The position numbers and the translations under genes were made by a program. Below are positions 45,738 to 58,023 of a stretch of DNA of 64,000 bases, one piece after another. The notes under the pieces were generated by a model that worked only from the letters and a program-made list of their open reading frames with translations, was not told the origin of the DNA and made no database searches. This DNA is from Rhodospirillales bacterium (lineage in GTDB: Bacteria; Pseudomonadota; Alphaproteobacteria; Rhodospirillales; Rhodospirillaceae), in assembly GCA_028281845.1 (NCBI GenBank), contig JANQJD010000008.1, positions 310,001 through 374,000 of the forward strand, in the 5' to 3' direction. The stretch's first letter is position 1, and each line of letters opens with the position of its first letter.

Positions 45738-46559
45738 TCATAATTCTCTTATTACGAGCGAATCTCTTTGCGATAAAATCTCTCCAGAAATAATTTTCTG
45801 TTGGAATCCCCCCGTCATTTTCAGCAATAACGCGCCATCATGGTCAATACCGAGAAATATCCCGGATAGATTGGTATATCGATTGGTATTATGATGTGTT
45901 CGTACCGTAATAGTCCTCCCTCTGCCAACTGCCCGGGCAAGCCACATCCTACGCACAGGCAAGAAACCTTCTGTTTGCAAAAGAGTGAGAAAGTTTGCAA
46001 GTTGATGACAAATTGCACTTAAAAGCACATTAATTGAAACTTTTACACCTTCTGCAAACAAAGAGGTAGCCGGATGTTGAACCGTTGCTGACTCAGGGGC
46101 CCAGACCACATTGAGTCCTATCCCAATTAAGAGCCATACGGGACGATCACCTTGGCATTCTCCTTCTGATAAGATGCCGCATAGCTTGCGGCCATTACAT
46201 AACACATCGTTAGGCCATTTACAGGCTAACTTGTGCTGAAGTGCAGGGACCGTTGCGGCTATCCCTTCCACTACAGCTACACTGGCCAAAAAACTAGCCA
46301 AGGGGAACTGAGCGGGCTGTAGCGGTGGCTTGAGAAAAAGAACAGAAAAATGCAGATTACCGGCAGGGCTGTACCACGTCCTTGCATCTCTACCACGCCC
46401 ATCGGTCTGTGCGGCGGCTTGAATGACAAGCACGCCATTTCTAACACCTCCTGCGGTAATGGCTAATCTCTTTGCTTCTACACTCGTGCTATCAATGAGG
46501 TCATACACGATAAGCTGCCACCCTGTTGGCAAATCCACCCGTATGCGACCCTCTGTCAT
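45738..46559 (-). CDS. birA: Biotin-[acetyl-CoA-carboxylase] ligase
   Basis: 273 residues. Attaches biotin to carboxyl carrier protein. GRGRDARTWYSPAGNLHFS is the biotin/ATP loop; KWPNDVLCNGRKLCGIL binds biotin. There is no N-terminal helix-turn-helix, so it is the enzyme-only form and not a repressor. A short internal duplication around 45868-45890 (ATTGGTAT, period 12) gives NTNRYTN near the C-terminus. Seven bases after nuoN on the same strand. Confidence 0.95.
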   Translation of the reverse strand: MTEGRIRVDLPTGWQLIVYDLIDSTSVEAKRLAITAGGVRNGVLVIQAAAQTDGRGRDARTWYSPAGNLHFSVLFLKPPLQPAQFPLASFLASVAVVEGIAATVPALQHKLACKWPNDVLCNGRKLCGILSEGECQGDRPVWLLIGIGLNVVWAPESATVQHPATSLFAEGVKVSINVLLSAICHQLANFLTLLQTEGFLPVRRMWLARAVGRGRTITVRTHHNTNRYTNLSGIFLGIDHDGALLLKMTGGFQQKIISGEILSQRDSLVIREL

Positions 46560-46566
46560 CGGGTCT

Positions 46567-48021
46567 TTATCCGGGGAATAAGGCCGCTGTGGCCTCTTCT
46601 GCCTGCATCAAGAGTGGCGGTGGGTATAGAAAAAAGCATAACACAACAATGCTGCTCGCCGCTAGTGTGAGCGCAACAGATCTGCTGAGCGGTTGGTCAA
46701 ACGTTGCGACTGGCTCGTCAAAATACATGATTTTAATAATTCTGATATAGTAGAAAGCACTGACAACGCTCGTGAGGACACCTACGATTGCCAACACATA
46801 CATCTGTGATTCAATAGCAGCAATAAACACGTAAAGCTTGCTAAAAAAACCAGCAAGAGGCGGAATCCCGGCCATTGAGAACATGAGTGCTGCCAGGGAA
46901 GCAGCAATTAAAGGCTGTGTTTTTGCGAGGCCGGACAAATCCTCAATCCCCTCGGTGAGACGCCCTTTCTGACGCATGGACAGGATGATGGCAAATACCC
47001 CAAGATTCATCACAAGATAGATAGCAAGGTAAACGAGAAGGCCCAACACCCCTATCATATTGCCGACAGAAAGACCAATCAGGGCGTAACCGACATGCCC
47101 TATAGAACTATAGGCCATGAGGCGCTTGATGTTTGTTTGATTGAGAGCAGCGAATGCCCCCAAAATCATTGAAGCCATAGCAAGTATCATCACGATCTGC
47201 TGCCATTGCTCGGCCATTGCCATGAAAGGACCAGTCAGTACTCGCACCAACAGAGCCATGGCTGCTATCTTTGGTGCCAATGCAAAAAAAGCTGTCACAG
47301 GGGCTGGGGCCCCTTCATAGACGTCAGGCGTCCACATGTGAAAGGGCACGGCAGAAAGCTTGAAGGCCAGTCCAAAAACGATGAAAACTGCTCCTATGAT
47401 GGCTCCCATGCTTGCTCTATCCACGCCTGCGAAGCTCTTAGCTAAACCGTCAAACCCCGTTTGACCAGTGAAACCATACACAAAAGATGCTCCGAATAGA
47501 AGTAAGCCTGATGCGAGGGACCCCAGGACAAAGTATTTCATCCCAGCCTCAGTTGCGCGGCTGCTGTCACGATGGTAAGCGGCTATCACATATAGGGAGA
47601 GGCTTTGCAATTCTAACCCCAAGTACATGGCCATCAGATCGTTTGCAGAAACCATCATCAGCATACCAACTGTGGCAAAGAGAACAAGAATAGGAAATTC
47701 AAATCTACTGATTCGCTCGTACTGTAACCAAGGGAGTGACATCATAAGAGTTACTGATACAGAAACGAGAATCAATATTTTCATGAATACACTAAAGTGA
47801 TCTGTTATAAACATTCCATTAAAAGTAGTAATTTGCACCCCACTGCCAGACACCACTAATAGTCCAGAGACTGTCATAAAGAGCACAGCCCACAAACCAA
47901 TGACATCAGAGGCCGCCTTGCCTTCCCGCAGGAAGGCTCCTGCCATCAGTAAACCCAACGCTGCGCAGATCAATAAAAACTCTGGCAAGACCGGGAGAAA
48001 ATCGGGCAGTTCTGTCATCAT
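46567..48021 (-). CDS. nuoN: NADH-quinone oxidoreductase subunit N
   Basis: 484 residues, about 14 membrane helices, one of the three antiporter-like proton-pumping subunits of complex I. The lysine-bearing segment FKLSAVPFHMWTPDVYEGAP and NQTNIKRLMAYSSIGHVGYALIGL are conserved. Last nuo gene; birA follows after 7 bases. Confidence 0.97.
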   Translation of the reverse strand: MMTELPDFLPVLPEFLLICAALGLLMAGAFLREGKAASDVIGLWAVLFMTVSGLLVVSGSGVQITTFNGMFITDHFSVFMKILILVSVSVTLMMSLPWLQYERISRFEFPILVLFATVGMLMMVSANDLMAMYLGLELQSLSLYVIAAYHRDSSRATEAGMKYFVLGSLASGLLLFGASFVYGFTGQTGFDGLAKSFAGVDRASMGAIIGAVFIVFGLAFKLSAVPFHMWTPDVYEGAPAPVTAFFALAPKIAAMALLVRVLTGPFMAMAEQWQQIVMILAMASMILGAFAALNQTNIKRLMAYSSIGHVGYALIGLSVGNMIGVLGLLVYLAIYLVMNLGVFAIILSMRQKGRLTEGIEDLSGLAKTQPLIAASLAALMFSMAGIPPLAGFFSKLYVFIAAIESQMYVLAIVGVLTSVVSAFYYIRIIKIMYFDEPVATFDQPLSRSVALTLAASSIVVLCFFLYPPPLLMQAEEATAALFPG

Positions 48022-48036
48022 CAGGATTACCCCATG

Positions 48037-49554
48037 TCACGGTGCTGCTAGAGCTGGGACTTCAGAAAGAGCATGAATCACTTTGTGGTTCTCTAGCAAG
48101 GTAGAGACTGATGTATGAAATACATCTAAAAAAATTTTAGGATATATTCCCATAAATAAAACCACTAATAATAATGGCGCAAAAACAAGAATCTCTCGTT
48201 TACTTAAATCCAACAACCCCTGAAGAGCGGGCTTTTCTAGCTTACCAAAGATAACACGACTGTAAAGGTAGAGCATATATGCTGCACCTAAGACAACCCC
48301 CGTGGCAGTGAATAATGCCACCAAGCTGCTCACTTGGAAGACACCTAAGAGAACGAGAAACTCACCTATAAATCCGCTCGTTCCTGGCAAGCCTATGGAC
48401 CCAAGCGTAAAGATCATAAAAACCAGTGCATACATTGGCATGCGGTGCACGAGCCCACCATAGGCAGAAATCTCGCGTGTATGTCTCCTTTCGTAGACGA
48501 CTCCCACACATAAAAATAAAGCCCCTGAGACAATGCCATGAGACAGCATCTGAAACAAGGCGCCTTCTAAGGCCTGTTGGGTGGGGGTAAAAATACCGAT
48601 CGTTACAAATCCCATGTGAGCAATAGAAGAATAGGCCACTAATTTTTTCATGTCCTCTTGGACGAGAGCCACCAGAGAGGCATAAATGACAGCGATCACA
48701 GATAAGGCATAAATTAATGGTGTAAAATAGCTGCTCGCATCTGGGAACATGGGAACAGAAAATCGTAGAAAACCGTAAGCGCCCATCTTGAGCAGCACAC
48801 CGGCCAAAATCACGGAGCCCGCCGTTGGCGCTTCCACATGCGCATCAGGTAGCCAAGTATGCAACGGCCACATAGGCACTTTCACTGCGAAGGAAGCGAA
48901 AAACGCTAGCCACAACCATCTCTGCATTTCTTCTGGGAAGGTGAACCGCATAAGCGCTGGAATCTCTGTTGTTTGAGCCGTGAAATACATGACCAGCATA
49001 GCGAGCAGCATCAACACAGAACCGGTTAATGTGTAGAGGAAGAACTTGAAGGCTGCATACACCCGACGCGTCCCCCCCCACACGCCGATGATCATGAACA
49101 TTGGCAGCAAAACGCCTTCAAAGAAAATGTAAAAAGGTACCAAGTTAAGAGCACAAAACATGCCGACCATCATGGTTTCAAGGACAAGGAAAGCAACCAT
49201 GTATTCCTTGACTCTTGTCGTGACGGCGTGCCAGCTCGAGAGAATACAGAGCAGGGTTAGAAAGGTGGAGAGTAGCACGAATAAGAGGGAAATGCCATCT
49301 ACACCCATATGGTACGTCACACCTAACCCTGGCAACCAGACCCTTTGCTCAACAAACTGAAAGTCGGCTGTATCAAAATTGAAGCGACTCCACAGCACCA
49401 GGGAAATAATGAACGTCATTGTAGAAGTTAGTAAGGCAATGTTACGCGCATTACGATTAATTAAGGCATCATCCCCCCGGATTGTTAAAATAACGGCTGC
49501 CCCGGCTAACGGAAGGAATGTTACCAAAGATAAAAGCGGCCAATCCGTTATCAT
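48037..49554 (-). CDS. nuoM: NADH-quinone oxidoreductase subunit M
   Basis: 505 residues from ATG 49554 ([18 protein letters not shown]); an upstream in-frame ATG would overlap nuoL. Antiporter-like subunit with [23 protein letters not shown] and the helix [28 protein letters not shown]-like ribosome site upstream. An AT-rich patch lies at 48110-48200. Confidence 0.97.
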   Translation of the reverse strand: MITDWPLLSLVTFLPLAGAAVILTIRGDDALINRNARNIALLTSTMTFIISLVLWSRFNFDTADFQFVEQRVWLPGLGVTYHMGVDGISLLFVLLSTFLTLLCILSSWHAVTTRVKEYMVAFLVLETMMVGMFCALNLVPFYIFFEGVLLPMFMIIGVWGGTRRVYAAFKFFLYTLTGSVLMLLAMLVMYFTAQTTEIPALMRFTFPEEMQRWLWLAFFASFAVKVPMWPLHTWLPDAHVEAPTAGSVILAGVLLKMGAYGFLRFSVPMFPDASSYFTPLIYALSVIAVIYASLVALVQEDMKKLVAYSSIAHMGFVTIGIFTPTQQALEGALFQMLSHGIVSGALFLCVGVVYERRHTREISAYGGLVHRMPMYALVFMIFTLGSIGLPGTSGFIGEFLVLLGVFQVSSLVALFTATGVVLGAAYMLYLYSRVIFGKLEKPALQGLLDLSKREILVFAPLLLVVLFMGIYPKIFLDVFHTSVSTLLENHKVIHALSEVPALAAP

Positions 49555-49562
49555 TACAGACC

Positions 49563-51497
49563 TCACCAGAGATGGAACAATGTAATCCACGTCACAAAGA
49601 CTGTGACCCCAACGATCATCGCGAAGGCGTAATGATAAACATATCCGGATTGTAAATGGCCAAGACGCTGGGCAAAAGCACGGCTCATAGCCGCCACGCC
49701 GTCAGGCCCGATTCCATCAATCAACGCTCCATCACCTCCTTTCCAGAGACCATTCCCAATGGCAAAGGCAGGACGCACAAAAAGAGCATTGTAGAGTTCG
49801 TCAAAATACCACTTTTTCAGAAGAAATTGGTACACCCTATTGAAAACACTAGCCAACAGCCCAGGCAGTCCTGGGACACGAATATACAATAAGTAGGAGA
49901 GTAGAATCCCACCTATTCCCACTACAAACGGCGCCACCTGCACCCATAATGGTACATGGTGAGCCGCCGTCATGGCGTTATGTCCTGCGATCACTGTAAT
50001 GGCTTGTCCCCAGAAGGATTCCCGATGTTGACCAACAAAGGATTCATAGCCAATCCACCCGGAGAGCAACGCCCCTATTGCCAGGAGCAGCAGTGGGATG
50101 AGCATCACGGCTGGTGCTTCATGTACGTGAGCCATCACTTTCTCATCAGCACGCGTCTGACCATGGAAAGTCATAAACAACAAACGCCAAGAATAAAAGG
50201 CTGTCATGAAAGCTGCAGCAATACCCATCCAAAAGGAAAAATGCCCAACTGTTGAAGAGGAAGCAAACGCCGCTTCTAAGATGATGTCTTTCGAGTAGTA
50301 GCCGGAAAAGAATGGCATACCAGAAAGTGCTAAGCTCCCAATCCACACCATCACGTATGTTACTCTGATTCGGCTGACAATACCACCCATGCGATTCATG
50401 TTCTGTTCACCTGACATAGCATGGATCACAGAGCCAGCTGATAAGAATAGCAACGCCTTAAAGAAAGCATGTGTCATGAGATGAAAGAGAGCTGCTTGAT
50501 AGGCGGAGACCCCAATAGCAAAGAACATGTAACCAAGTTGTGAGCAGGTGGAGTAGGCAATGACGCGCTTGATGTCACTTTGTACACAAGCAACAGTAGC
50601 AGCAAAGAAAGCAGTACTTGCTCCAACAATAGCGATCACCGTCAAGGCAGTTGGAGAATACTCAAAAAGTGGGGACATGCGCGCTACCATGAAGACACCG
50701 GCTGTGACCATTGTCGCAGCATGAATCAGAGCGGAAACTGGTGTCGGACCTTCCATCGCATCTGGCAGCCAAGTATGCAGCCCAATTTGGGCAGACTTAC
50801 CCATGGCGCCGATGAAAAGGAGAAGACAGATGACTGTTACAATATGCCATTCGACCCCAAGGAATGTGACGTAATCACCAGCATGAACTGCCGCTGTGGC
50901 AAAAATAGGATCAAAACAAATAGAACCAAACAGGATAAAAGTAGTCAGGATACCCAGCATAAATCCAAGATCACCTATCCTATTGACAATGAACGCCTTG
51001 ATAGCAGCAGCGTTGGCTGACGGACGGTCATACCAAAACCCAATGAGCAAATACGAGGCCAATCCGACCCCTTCCCATCCGAAAAAAAGCTGCACAAGAT
51101 TATCAGCTGTGATGAGCATCAGCATAAAGAAAGTAAAAAATGACAAGTAGCTCATAAACCTGGGGATAGAAGGGTCGTGATGCATGTAGCCAATGGCATA
51201 AACATGTACAAGAAAGGATACACACGTTACGACAGATAGCATAACTGCGGTTAGAGTGTCGAACCGTAAGGCCCAGACCACCTCGAGAGTACCAGACTGT
51301 ATCCACAAAAGAAGTGGCACTGTCTGGACCGCGCTGCTTTGCACGACATCTCGGAATACTAAAAGAGAGAGTATAAATGATATTAATATGCTTATAGTTG
51401 TAATAATCTCTGCTCCCCTGTCCCCCAGTTGCCTTCCAAAGACACCAGCACTCAAAGCCCCAAAAAGAGGCAGAAAGACGGCTGCTACGTATGTCAT
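49563..51497 (-). CDS. nuoL: NADH-quinone oxidoreductase subunit L
   Basis: 644 residues, the distal antiporter-like subunit with a long lateral helix. [32 protein letters not shown] and [21 protein letters not shown] (read in parts) carry the conserved proton-channel lysines and glutamates. Length normal. Eight bases after nuoK. Confidence 0.97.
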   Translation of the reverse strand: MTYVAAVFLPLFGALSAGVFGRQLGDRGAEIITTISILISFILSLLVFRDVVQSSAVQTVPLLLWIQSGTLEVVWALRFDTLTAVMLSVVTCVSFLVHVYAIGYMHHDPSIPRFMSYLSFFTFFMLMLITADNLVQLFFGWEGVGLASYLLIGFWYDRPSANAAAIKAFIVNRIGDLGFMLGILTTFILFGSICFDPIFATAAVHAGDYVTFLGVEWHIVTVICLLLFIGAMGKSAQIGLHTWLPDAMEGPTPVSALIHAATMVTAGVFMVARMSPLFEYSPTALTVIAIVGASTAFFAATVACVQSDIKRVIAYSTCSQLGYMFFAIGVSAYQAALFHLMTHAFFKALLFLSAGSVIHAMSGEQNMNRMGGIVSRIRVTYVMVWIGSLALSGMPFFSGYYSKDIILEAAFASSSTVGHFSFWMGIAAAFMTAFYSWRLLFMTFHGQTRADEKVMAHVHEAPAVMLIPLLLLAIGALLSGWIGYESFVGQHRESFWGQAITVIAGHNAMTAAHHVPLWVQVAPFVVGIGGILLSYLLYIRVPGLPGLLASVFNRVYQFLLKKWYFDELYNALFVRPAFAIGNGLWKGGDGALIDGIGPDGVAAMSRAFAQRLGHLQSGYVYHYAFAMIVGVTVFVTWITLFHLW

Positions 51498-51504
51498 GGC
51501 GCGC

Positions 51505-51816
51505 CTAGCCCTTCATTTGGTGAATGTCCTCTACTGCAATTGTTCCACTGTTGCGAAAGAGCACCACAACAATGGCCAGACCAATCGCCGTTTCCGCAGC
51601 GGCAACGGTCAGAATGAACATGGTAAAGACCTGACCTGTCAGATTGTGCCAATAGGCAGAGAACGCCACCATGTTAATGTTGACAGCAAGGAGCATTAAC
51701 TCAAGAGACATCAAGATGAGAAGGACATTCTTCCGATTGAGAAAAATGCCAAAGATTCCAAGGGTAAAGAGTGTCGCTCCAACAATTAAATAATGGCCAA
51801 GAGCAATGTCGGGCAT
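51505..51816 (-). CDS. nuoK: NADH-quinone oxidoreductase subunit K
   Basis: 103 residues, three membrane helices; the two membrane Glu residues of the family lie in [13 protein letters not shown] and [12 protein letters not shown]. Its start overlaps the nuoJ stop by one base (TAATG). Confidence 0.96.
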   Translation of the reverse strand: MPDIALGHYLIVGATLFTLGIFGIFLNRKNVLLILMSLELMLLAVNINMVAFSAYWHNLTGQVFTMFILTVAAAETAIGLAIVVVLFRNSGTIAVEDIHQMKG

Positions 51817-52421
51817 TACACGCCCCCTCGAGTCGGAACTTTTTTGAGCTCAAGACTGTTCGCCTTTGTCCGTACGAGCTGACGGGCAACGCTCTGTCGG
51901 CGTACGCCAGATCGTGATCGCAATGTCAACAGGATAGCACCGATCATAGCCACTAAAAGTGCAATCCCTGCGGTTTGAAATTGATAGATATAACGCGTGT
52001 ACAAGACTTGACCCAATGCCTCTGTATTAGGAATCCCATGCGTTGTCGTTGCAAGGAGATTTCCCGCTGGCATATTGGGAGCGAACACCCATCCAGCTGC
52101 TACCATTACAAGCTCAGCGAATAAAATCATCCCAATCAGCCCACCTATCGGTAGATAGGATAAGAAACCCTCTCGAAATGGGACGATGTTAATGTTTAAC
52201 ATCATGATTACGAACAGAAAAAGAACTGCTACCGCACCAGCATATACTATAACTAGTATCATTGCCAAAAATTCAGCTCCTAAAAGGAGAAATAGTCCAG
52301 CAACATTACAAAAAACAAGCACCAAGAAGAGAACGGAGTGTACAGGATTACGAGCAGTAATAACTATTATAGATCCAAAAATTGCAATAATTGCGAATAC
52401 ATAAAACATTATAGAATGCAC
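51816..52421 (-). CDS. nuoJ: NADH-quinone oxidoreductase subunit J
   Basis: 201 residues with five membrane helices; [29 protein letters not shown] and [18 protein letters not shown] (parts) are the family signatures. The 5' half (52180-52420) is strongly AT-rich compared with neighbouring genes. Between nuoI and nuoK. Confidence 0.95.
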   Translation of the reverse strand: MHSIMFYVFAIIAIFGSIIVITARNPVHSVLFLVLVFCNVAGLFLLLGAEFLAMILVIVYAGAVAVLFLFVIMMLNINIVPFREGFLSYLPIGGLIGMILFAELVMVAAGWVFAPNMPAGNLLATTTHGIPNTEALGQVLYTRYIYQFQTAGIALLVAMIGAILLTLRSRSGVRRQSVARQLVRTKANSLELKKVPTRGGV

Positions 52422-52454
52422 AGCAAATCCTTCCCAACATCGTGATGATTATCG

Positions 52455-52476
52455 TAACGATATGATTAACGATATG
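52455..52476. repeat. 12-bp tandem duplication over the nuoI stop codon
   Basis: TAACGATATGAT (52455-52466) followed by TAACGATATG (52467-52476). The stop codon of nuoI falls on the junction. Confidence 0.9.
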
Positions 52477-52954
52477 GTGCATCCAGACTAATACATGTGG
52501 CAAGCGCTGCTTCCCAACGATCACCATTCTCTAGCAATTTTTCTTTGTCATACATAAGCTCTTCGCGAGTTTCTGCCGAGAATTCAAAGTTTTGACCTTC
52601 GACGATAGCATCGACAGGACAAGCCTCTTGGCAATACCCACAATAAATGCATTTTGTCATATCAATGTCATACTTAGTTGTACGTCGACTACCGTCTGCT
52701 CGTGGATTCGCTTCAATGGTAATGGCCTGTGATGGGCAAATTGCTTCACATAGTTTACACGCGATACAACGTTCTTCACCGTTTGTATAGCGGCGTAGAG
52801 CATGCTCCCCACGAAAGCGAGGCGAGAGAGGACCTTTCTCGAAAGGATAATTTATAGTTACTTTTTTTTTAAACATATAACGAAAAGTCAGCGTCATACC
52901 CTTTACTAACTCTATGAGTAGAATTACACGCGCAGTACGATCTAAAAAAGCCAT
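52466..52954 (-). CDS. nuoI: NADH-quinone oxidoreductase subunit I
   Basis: 162 residues. Two [4Fe-4S] motifs, [12 protein letters not shown] and [12 protein letters not shown], carry clusters N6a and N6b between the peripheral arm and quinone site. An N-terminal amphipathic helix precedes them. Twelve bases after nuoH. Confidence 0.97.
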   Translation of the reverse strand: MAFLDRTARVILLIELVKGMTLTFRYMFKKKVTINYPFEKGPLSPRFRGEHALRRYTNGEERCIACKLCEAICPSQAITIEANPRADGSRRTTKYDIDMTKCIYCGYCQEACPVDAIVEGQNFEFSAETREELMYDKEKLLENGDRWEAALATCISLDAPYR

Positions 52955-52966
52955 TTCCTTGATCCT

Positions 52967-54016
52967 CTATCCTCTTGGTAAAAAGTCAAAGGCGACCAAT
53001 ACCCCTGCTGTTAAAACAACCCAAGATAGAGAAATCGGCAGAAAGATCTTCCAACCAAGACGCATAAGCTGGTCATAGCGATAACGTGGAAAAGTAGCAC
53101 GAACCCACAAAAATACAAACAAAAGAACAACAATTTTTACGAAAAACCACAACGCCCCTGGCACAATTGTAAAAGGTACGACGTTTACAGGCGGCAACCA
53201 CCCACCCAAGAAGAGGATAGCCCCTAGAGCGCTCATCAGAATCATATTGGCATATTCCCCAAGAAAGAACATGCCAAATGTCATTGCAGAATATTCAACA
53301 TTATAGCCAGCGACTAACTCGGATTCTGCCTCGGGCAAGTCGAAGGGCGCGCGATTTGTCTCCGCCAGAGCAGAGATAAAAAAGACTACGAACATGGGAA
53401 AATGAGGCACAATGTACCAGATTCCTTTCTCTTGGGCATTGACGATTCCCGACAAGTTCAGAGTGCCCGCCGACATCAAGACAGTGACAAGTACGAACCC
53501 AATTGATACTTCATAAGAGACCATTTGCGCTGCTGACCGCAGACCGCCGAGAAAAGCATATTTTGAATTCGAGGCCCATCCTGCCATGATAATTCCGTAG
53601 ACTCCTGCGGAGGAGATTGCGAAAAGATAAAGGATGCCGACATTGATGTTCGCTATCACCCATCCCTCATCGAAAGGGATCACTGCCCATGCCATGATGG
53701 CAAGAGTAAAAGTGAGGAGCGGTGCAAGAATGAACACACCTCGGTTCGCCCAGGCAGGAATCACGGTTTCTTTCAGCAAGAGCTTGAGACCATCCGCTAG
53801 AGGCTGGAAAAGCCCAAAGGGCCCCACAACATTGGGACCCTTTCTTAATTGTATTGCAGCAATAATTTTTCTCTCAAAGAAAGTTAAATAGGCAACTCCC
53901 AGCATGAGCAAACCGACAATCAGCGCAATCGGTAACACTATACTGAGCAATGGCCAGAGAGAATTTGCCCAGGAATCAGTACTGAGCAATGGCCAGAGAG
54001 AATTTGCCTCAGTCAT
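52967..54016 (-). CDS. nuoH: NADH-quinone oxidoreductase subunit H
   Basis: 349 residues, eight membrane helices, forms much of the quinone chamber. [50 protein letters not shown] and the nearby acidic residues are conserved (read in parts). The N-terminus repeats ANSLWPLLS twice with a 13-residue period because of an in-frame 39-bp duplication (53942-54009). Start overlaps the nuoG stop by 8 bases. Confidence 0.96.
   Translation of the reverse strand: MTEANSLWPLLSTDSWANSLWPLLSIVLPIALIVGLLMLGVAYLTFFERKIIAAIQLRKGPNVVGPFGLFQPLADGLKLLLKETVIPAWANRGVFILAPLLTFTLAIMAWAVIPFDEGWVIANINVGILYLFAISSAGVYGIIMAGWASNSKYAFLGGLRSAAQMVSYEVSIGFVLVTVLMSAGTLNLSGIVNAQEKGIWYIVPHFPMFVVFFISALAETNRAPFDLPEAESELVAGYNVEYSAMTFGMFFLGEYANMILMSALGAILFLGGWLPPVNVVPFTIVPGALWFFVKIVVLLFVFLWVRATFPRYRYDQLMRLGWKIFLPISLSWVVLTAGVLVAFDFLPRG
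53942..54009. repeat. 39-bp-period tandem duplication, in frame at the nuoH N-terminus
   Basis: 29 identical bases at 53942-53970 and 53981-54009, period 39. The unit encodes 13 residues, so NuoH carries a doubled ANSLWPLLS segment before its first membrane helix; the right copy also reaches the nuoG stop region. Confidence 0.94.
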
Positions 54017-56105
54017 TTTCTCTCTCCTGCGACAAAATTCTGTCCTGTTTTATACTCTCAAGCTCAGCCTGAATCTCAGCGCATTCTGCCATTTGCCTGG
54101 AGGCCCGACTAATAGGGTCTGTTCTGTAAAAATTATCAGTACGCGTTCGCAAAGGGGAATCTGTGAAAGAGGTAGCCTCTCCAAAGACTCCCCATGCCGC
54201 AGGGGCTGGAGTCACACCGACAGCCGCGAACGCTGAGTCTATCGCAACGAGTCGTGCGCGTACGTCAGCAAGAGTGTCATAAGGTAGCGGTCTCCCCATC
54301 CGCTCAGATAAGGCACGCACGATCTTCCAATCTTCACGCGCTTGACCTGGTGGAAAAACTGCAAGTTTTGTGCTCTGCACTCGGCCCTCTGTGTTTACAT
54401 AAAGAGCATTTTTTTCTGTATAGGCCGCTCCTGGTAGAATTACGTTCGCTCTCTTGGCACCGGCATCACCATGATGACCCTGATAGATAACAAACGTTCT
54501 GTCTAGTGTGGACATATTCACTTCATCTGCATTGAGCAAATAGACGCAATCAATTGCTCCCCTACTGGCCTGATCAAGAATGGCCGTAACACCGTAACCG
54601 CCGTGCCCTGGGACGAACCCCAGCATGAGGCCACCGACACGCGCCGCTGCCGTGTGCAGGATGTTGAAACCGTTCCAGCCTTCTTGAATCATGTTGGCAT
54701 TTTCTGCCAATTTACGAGAGAAACTTAATATTGATATTCCATCAATACGAGTAAGCGGCCCTTGGCCCAAGATCAACATTGGTCTTTTGGCCCTCTTTAA
54801 TTTTTTAGAAAATGGATGTCTCTCTTCTATTAATTCAATGAGTGTCTCTGGTCCGTCGCCAAGAAACTGAGCAGGATACGTGAGATCAACTGGTGTTCCA
54901 ATTATTGCAATTTCTACATGACCACTCAGCCAGCGCTTGCGTAAACGGGCATTCAGGACTGCTGCTTCGCGTCGGGGATTTGTTCCTATCAGGAGAATAA
55001 TATCTGCTATGTCAACACCTGCAATAGTTGAATTAAACCGATAAGCAGCTGGCACAGCTGTGTCTAACGCTGCACCGTCCTGACGACAGTCAATGTTCAC
55101 GACACCAAGACTGCCCATCAGATCTTTCAGCGCTATCATTGATTCGCAGTCAGCCATATCCCCAGCAATGGCTGCAATTTTCTCTGGTTTGAGAGCCTTC
55201 AACTGATTGGCAATGGCTGTAAGCGCTTCTGTCCACGTCACAGGCTTGAGTTTACCCTCCTGTCGGAGGTACGGGGTGTCAAGACGTCTGATGAGCAAGC
55301 CATCACATGCATGACGCGTCTTGTCAGAAATCCATTCCTCGTTAATGTCCTCGTTAACACGAGGCAATATCCTCATTACTTTTTTACCACGAGAATCTAT
55401 TCGAATAGCACTACCAATAGCATCAAGTACATCAACGGATTCAGTTTTACGAAGCTCCCACGGTCGCGCTGTAAAAGCATAAGGCCTGCTCGTCAAAGCC
55501 CCAACAGGACAGAGATCAACGAGATTCCCGGATAGCTCAGACTCAAGAGATTTTCCTACATAAGTAGTAATTTCCATGTGCTCACCACGGAAGACAGCCC
55601 CTAATTCAGGAACACCAGCAATCTCCGTCATAAACCGGATACAACGTGTGCACTGAATGCAACGAGTCATATGAGTCTTTATCAAGGGCCCTAGGTACTT
55701 GTCGGCCACGGCCCGCTTTTCTTCATGATAACGGCTGCTGTTCCCACCATAGGCCATCGCCTGGTCCTGCAAGTCACATTCCCCGCCCTGATCGCAGATG
55801 GGACAATCAAGTGGGTGGTTAATCAAGAGCAGTTCCATGACACCGCGCCGAGCCTCACGTACCATGGGACTATCTGTTTTAACCACCATACCGTCGGCTA
55901 CTGGTAAGGCACAGCTCGCCTGCGGTTTCTGTGGACCTGGCGATACTTCGACTAAACACATTCGACAATTGCCAGCTATTGATAATTTATCATGGTAGCA
56001 AAATCGAGGAATTTCTATTCCAAGTTGTTCACAAGCCTGCAATACCGTACGGCCAGGCTCTACTTCAATCGCAATGCCGTCGATGGTCAGGGTCAGTTTC
56101 GGCAT
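54009..56105 (-). CDS. nuoG: NADH-quinone oxidoreductase subunit G
   Basis: 698 residues from ATG 56105 ([20 protein letters not shown] upstream). Iron-sulfur protein of the electron-input arm: [2Fe-2S] [16 protein letters not shown], the His/Cys cluster [17 protein letters not shown], [4Fe-4S] [10 protein letters not shown], followed by a molybdopterin-oxidoreductase-like domain that carries no cofactor in complex I. Normal length for alphaproteobacteria. Confidence 0.96.
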   Translation of the reverse strand: MPKLTLTIDGIAIEVEPGRTVLQACEQLGIEIPRFCYHDKLSIAGNCRMCLVEVSPGPQKPQASCALPVADGMVVKTDSPMVREARRGVMELLLINHPLDCPICDQGGECDLQDQAMAYGGNSSRYHEEKRAVADKYLGPLIKTHMTRCIQCTRCIRFMTEIAGVPELGAVFRGEHMEITTYVGKSLESELSGNLVDLCPVGALTSRPYAFTARPWELRKTESVDVLDAIGSAIRIDSRGKKVMRILPRVNEDINEEWISDKTRHACDGLLIRRLDTPYLRQEGKLKPVTWTEALTAIANQLKALKPEKIAAIAGDMADCESMIALKDLMGSLGVVNIDCRQDGAALDTAVPAAYRFNSTIAGVDIADIILLIGTNPRREAAVLNARLRKRWLSGHVEIAIIGTPVDLTYPAQFLGDGPETLIELIEERHPFSKKLKRAKRPMLILGQGPLTRIDGISILSFSRKLAENANMIQEGWNGFNILHTAAARVGGLMLGFVPGHGGYGVTAILDQASRGAIDCVYLLNADEVNMSTLDRTFVIYQGHHGDAGAKRANVILPGAAYTEKNALYVNTEGRVQSTKLAVFPPGQAREDWKIVRALSERMGRPLPYDTLADVRARLVAIDSAFAAVGVTPAPAAWGVFGEATSFTDSPLRTRTDNFYRTDPISRASRQMAECAEIQAELESIKQDRILSQEREND

Positions 56106-56116
56106 GCTCCCCCTCC

Positions 56117-57394
56117 TTAGGCGGCCCTGGCACGCTCGGTAATACGATTCTCTATTTCTGCACGAAAGTGGCGAATTAACCCCTGCACAGGCCACGCTGC
56201 CGCGTCACCGAGTGCACAAATCGTATGTCCCTCAATTTGACGCGTGACTTGGTCCAGAACATCGATTTCCGCCATATGAGCTGTACCAGTAACCATGCGT
56301 TCCATCATCCGCCACAACCACCCAGTTCCCTCGCGACAGGGCGTACACTGTCCACAGCTTTCATGCTTGTAAAAGCGCGAGAGACGAGCGACGGCATGCA
56401 CAATGTCTGTTGAGCGGTCCATCACGATGACGGCTGCTGTTCCTAGACCAGACTGCACCTCCCGTAAGGAGTCAAAATCCATTAGGACATGGTCACAGAT
56501 TTTCTTAGGGAGAACGGGGACAGAAGAGCCACCAGGTATGACTGCAAGCAAATTCTCCCAACCACCGCGCACGCCACCAGCGTGACGTTCAATGAGTTCC
56601 CTAAGGGAGATGCCCATCTCCTCTTCGACGTTGCATGGCGTGTTCACGTGACCGGAAATACAGAACACCTTGGTGCCAGTATTCTTTGGACGGCCTAATC
56701 CGGCGAACCATTCCCCTCCTCTACGCAGAATCGTAGGGATAACAGCGATGGACTCGACATTATTCACAGTCGTGGGGCAGCCAAATAGCCCAACCCCAGC
56801 GGGGAATGGCGGTTTGAGACGTGGCTGCCCCTTACGGCCTTCTATGCTGTTAATGAGGGCCGTTTCCTCTCCACAGATATAAGCTCCCATGCCACGGTGC
56901 AGCTCGACATTAAATCTCCAATCTGTACTGCATGCCTTATCGCCGAGTAAGCCGGCAACTCGGGCTTCGTTTATAGCCGTCTGCAAAACAATCGATTCAC
57001 GATAAAATTCCCCACGAATGTAAATGTAAGCAACATGGGCTCCCACAGAAAATCCAGCTAGCAAGGCGCCTTCTAACAGCTTGTGCGGTTCATTACGGAG
57101 AATGTCCCTATCCTTACATGTACCGGGTTCCCCTTCATCAGCATTGATGACAAGGTAATGTGGACGGTCTGTTATCACCTGACGCGGCATAAAAGTCCAT
57201 TTGAGGCCCGTCGGAAATCCAGCTCCTCCACGCCCGCGTAGTCCAGACTTCTGAACCTGATCGACAATCCAGTCACGTCCCTGAGCCATCAGGGAAGCCG
57301 TATTATCCCAGTCCCCGCGTTCCCGCGCGCCCTTTAAGCTGACGTCCTGGAAACCATATAAATTGGTGAAGACACGATCCTTGTCGCTGAGCAT
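56117..57394 (-). CDS. nuoF: NADH-quinone oxidoreductase subunit F
   Basis: 425 residues from ATG 57394, which overlaps the nuoE stop (TGATG). NADH- and FMN-binding subunit: [46 protein letters not shown] and the [4Fe-4S] motif [12 protein letters not shown]. Site of NADH oxidation. Confidence 0.97.
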   Translation of the reverse strand: MLSDKDRVFTNLYGFQDVSLKGARERGDWDNTASLMAQGRDWIVDQVQKSGLRGRGGAGFPTGLKWTFMPRQVITDRPHYLVINADEGEPGTCKDRDILRNEPHKLLEGALLAGFSVGAHVAYIYIRGEFYRESIVLQTAINEARVAGLLGDKACSTDWRFNVELHRGMGAYICGEETALINSIEGRKGQPRLKPPFPAGVGLFGCPTTVNNVESIAVIPTILRRGGEWFAGLGRPKNTGTKVFCISGHVNTPCNVEEEMGISLRELIERHAGGVRGGWENLLAVIPGGSSVPVLPKKICDHVLMDFDSLREVQSGLGTAAVIVMDRSTDIVHAVARLSRFYKHESCGQCTPCREGTGWLWRMMERMVTGTAHMAEIDVLDQVTRQIEGHTICALGDAAAWPVQGLIRHFRAEIENRITERARAA

Positions 57395-58023
57395 CACGTT
57401 CCCCCTTTGACAGGTCCAGAGGATTCAGGTCCAGAGGATTGAAGAGTGGTGGGTCCGCCAGCTGGGCAAGAACACTGGCGACCGCTCTGCGACCCGGCTT
57501 TCGGCTGCTCACCCCGTTTCAACGCTTCAAGGATCTTCTGCATAGAGTCAGAGTCAAGATCCTCAAAATAATCGTCACCAATCTGGACAATAGGAGCGTT
57601 TACACAAGCACCCGCGCATTCGATCTCTTCAATTGTAAATTGTTCATCAAGTGTAGTTTCTCCGATATTAACACCCAACACGTCGCGGCATGTCTTTACA
57701 ATTTTCTCAGAACCACACAACCAGCACGAAAGATTCGTACATATCTTCACATGGTACCGACCAATGGGATGTAATCTGTACATGGTATAAAAAGTCGCAA
57801 CTTCATAAACTCGTATAAGTGGTACACGTAAAAGTTTTGCGACGTAATCCATAGCTGTCCGTGGCAGCCATCCAGCCTGACGTTGTGCTAGATCGAGGAG
57901 TGGCATGGTGGCGGCGGCCTGCTTACCAGGAGGATAGCGCCTGATCACGTCTTCAGCCTGTTTTAGATTGTCGGCCGTGAAAAAGAATGGGACAGATTGG
58001 ACAGACATCTTAATCTTATTCAT
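57394..58023 (-). CDS. nuoE: NADH-quinone oxidoreductase subunit E
   Basis: 209 residues. Thioredoxin-like [2Fe-2S] protein: [10 protein letters not shown] and CAGACVNAP supply the four cysteines. The tail after residue 180 is low complexity and contains SSGPESSGP from a perfect 15-bp in-frame tandem duplication. Start overlaps the nuoD stop (ATGA). Confidence 0.96.
   Translation of the reverse strand: MNKIKMSVQSVPFFFTADNLKQAEDVIRRYPPGKQAAATMPLLDLAQRQAGWLPRTAMDYVAKLLRVPLIRVYEVATFYTMYRLHPIGRYHVKICTNLSCWLCGSEKIVKTCRDVLGVNIGETTLDEQFTIEEIECAGACVNAPIVQIGDDYFEDLDSDSMQKILEALKRGEQPKAGSQSGRQCSCPAGGPTTLQSSGPESSGPVKGGT
57411..57440. repeat. Perfect 15-bp tandem duplication, in frame at the nuoE C-terminus
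   Basis: CAGGTCCAGAGGATT at 57411-57425 and 57426-57440; adds five residues to the disordered tail of NuoE. Confidence 0.96.
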
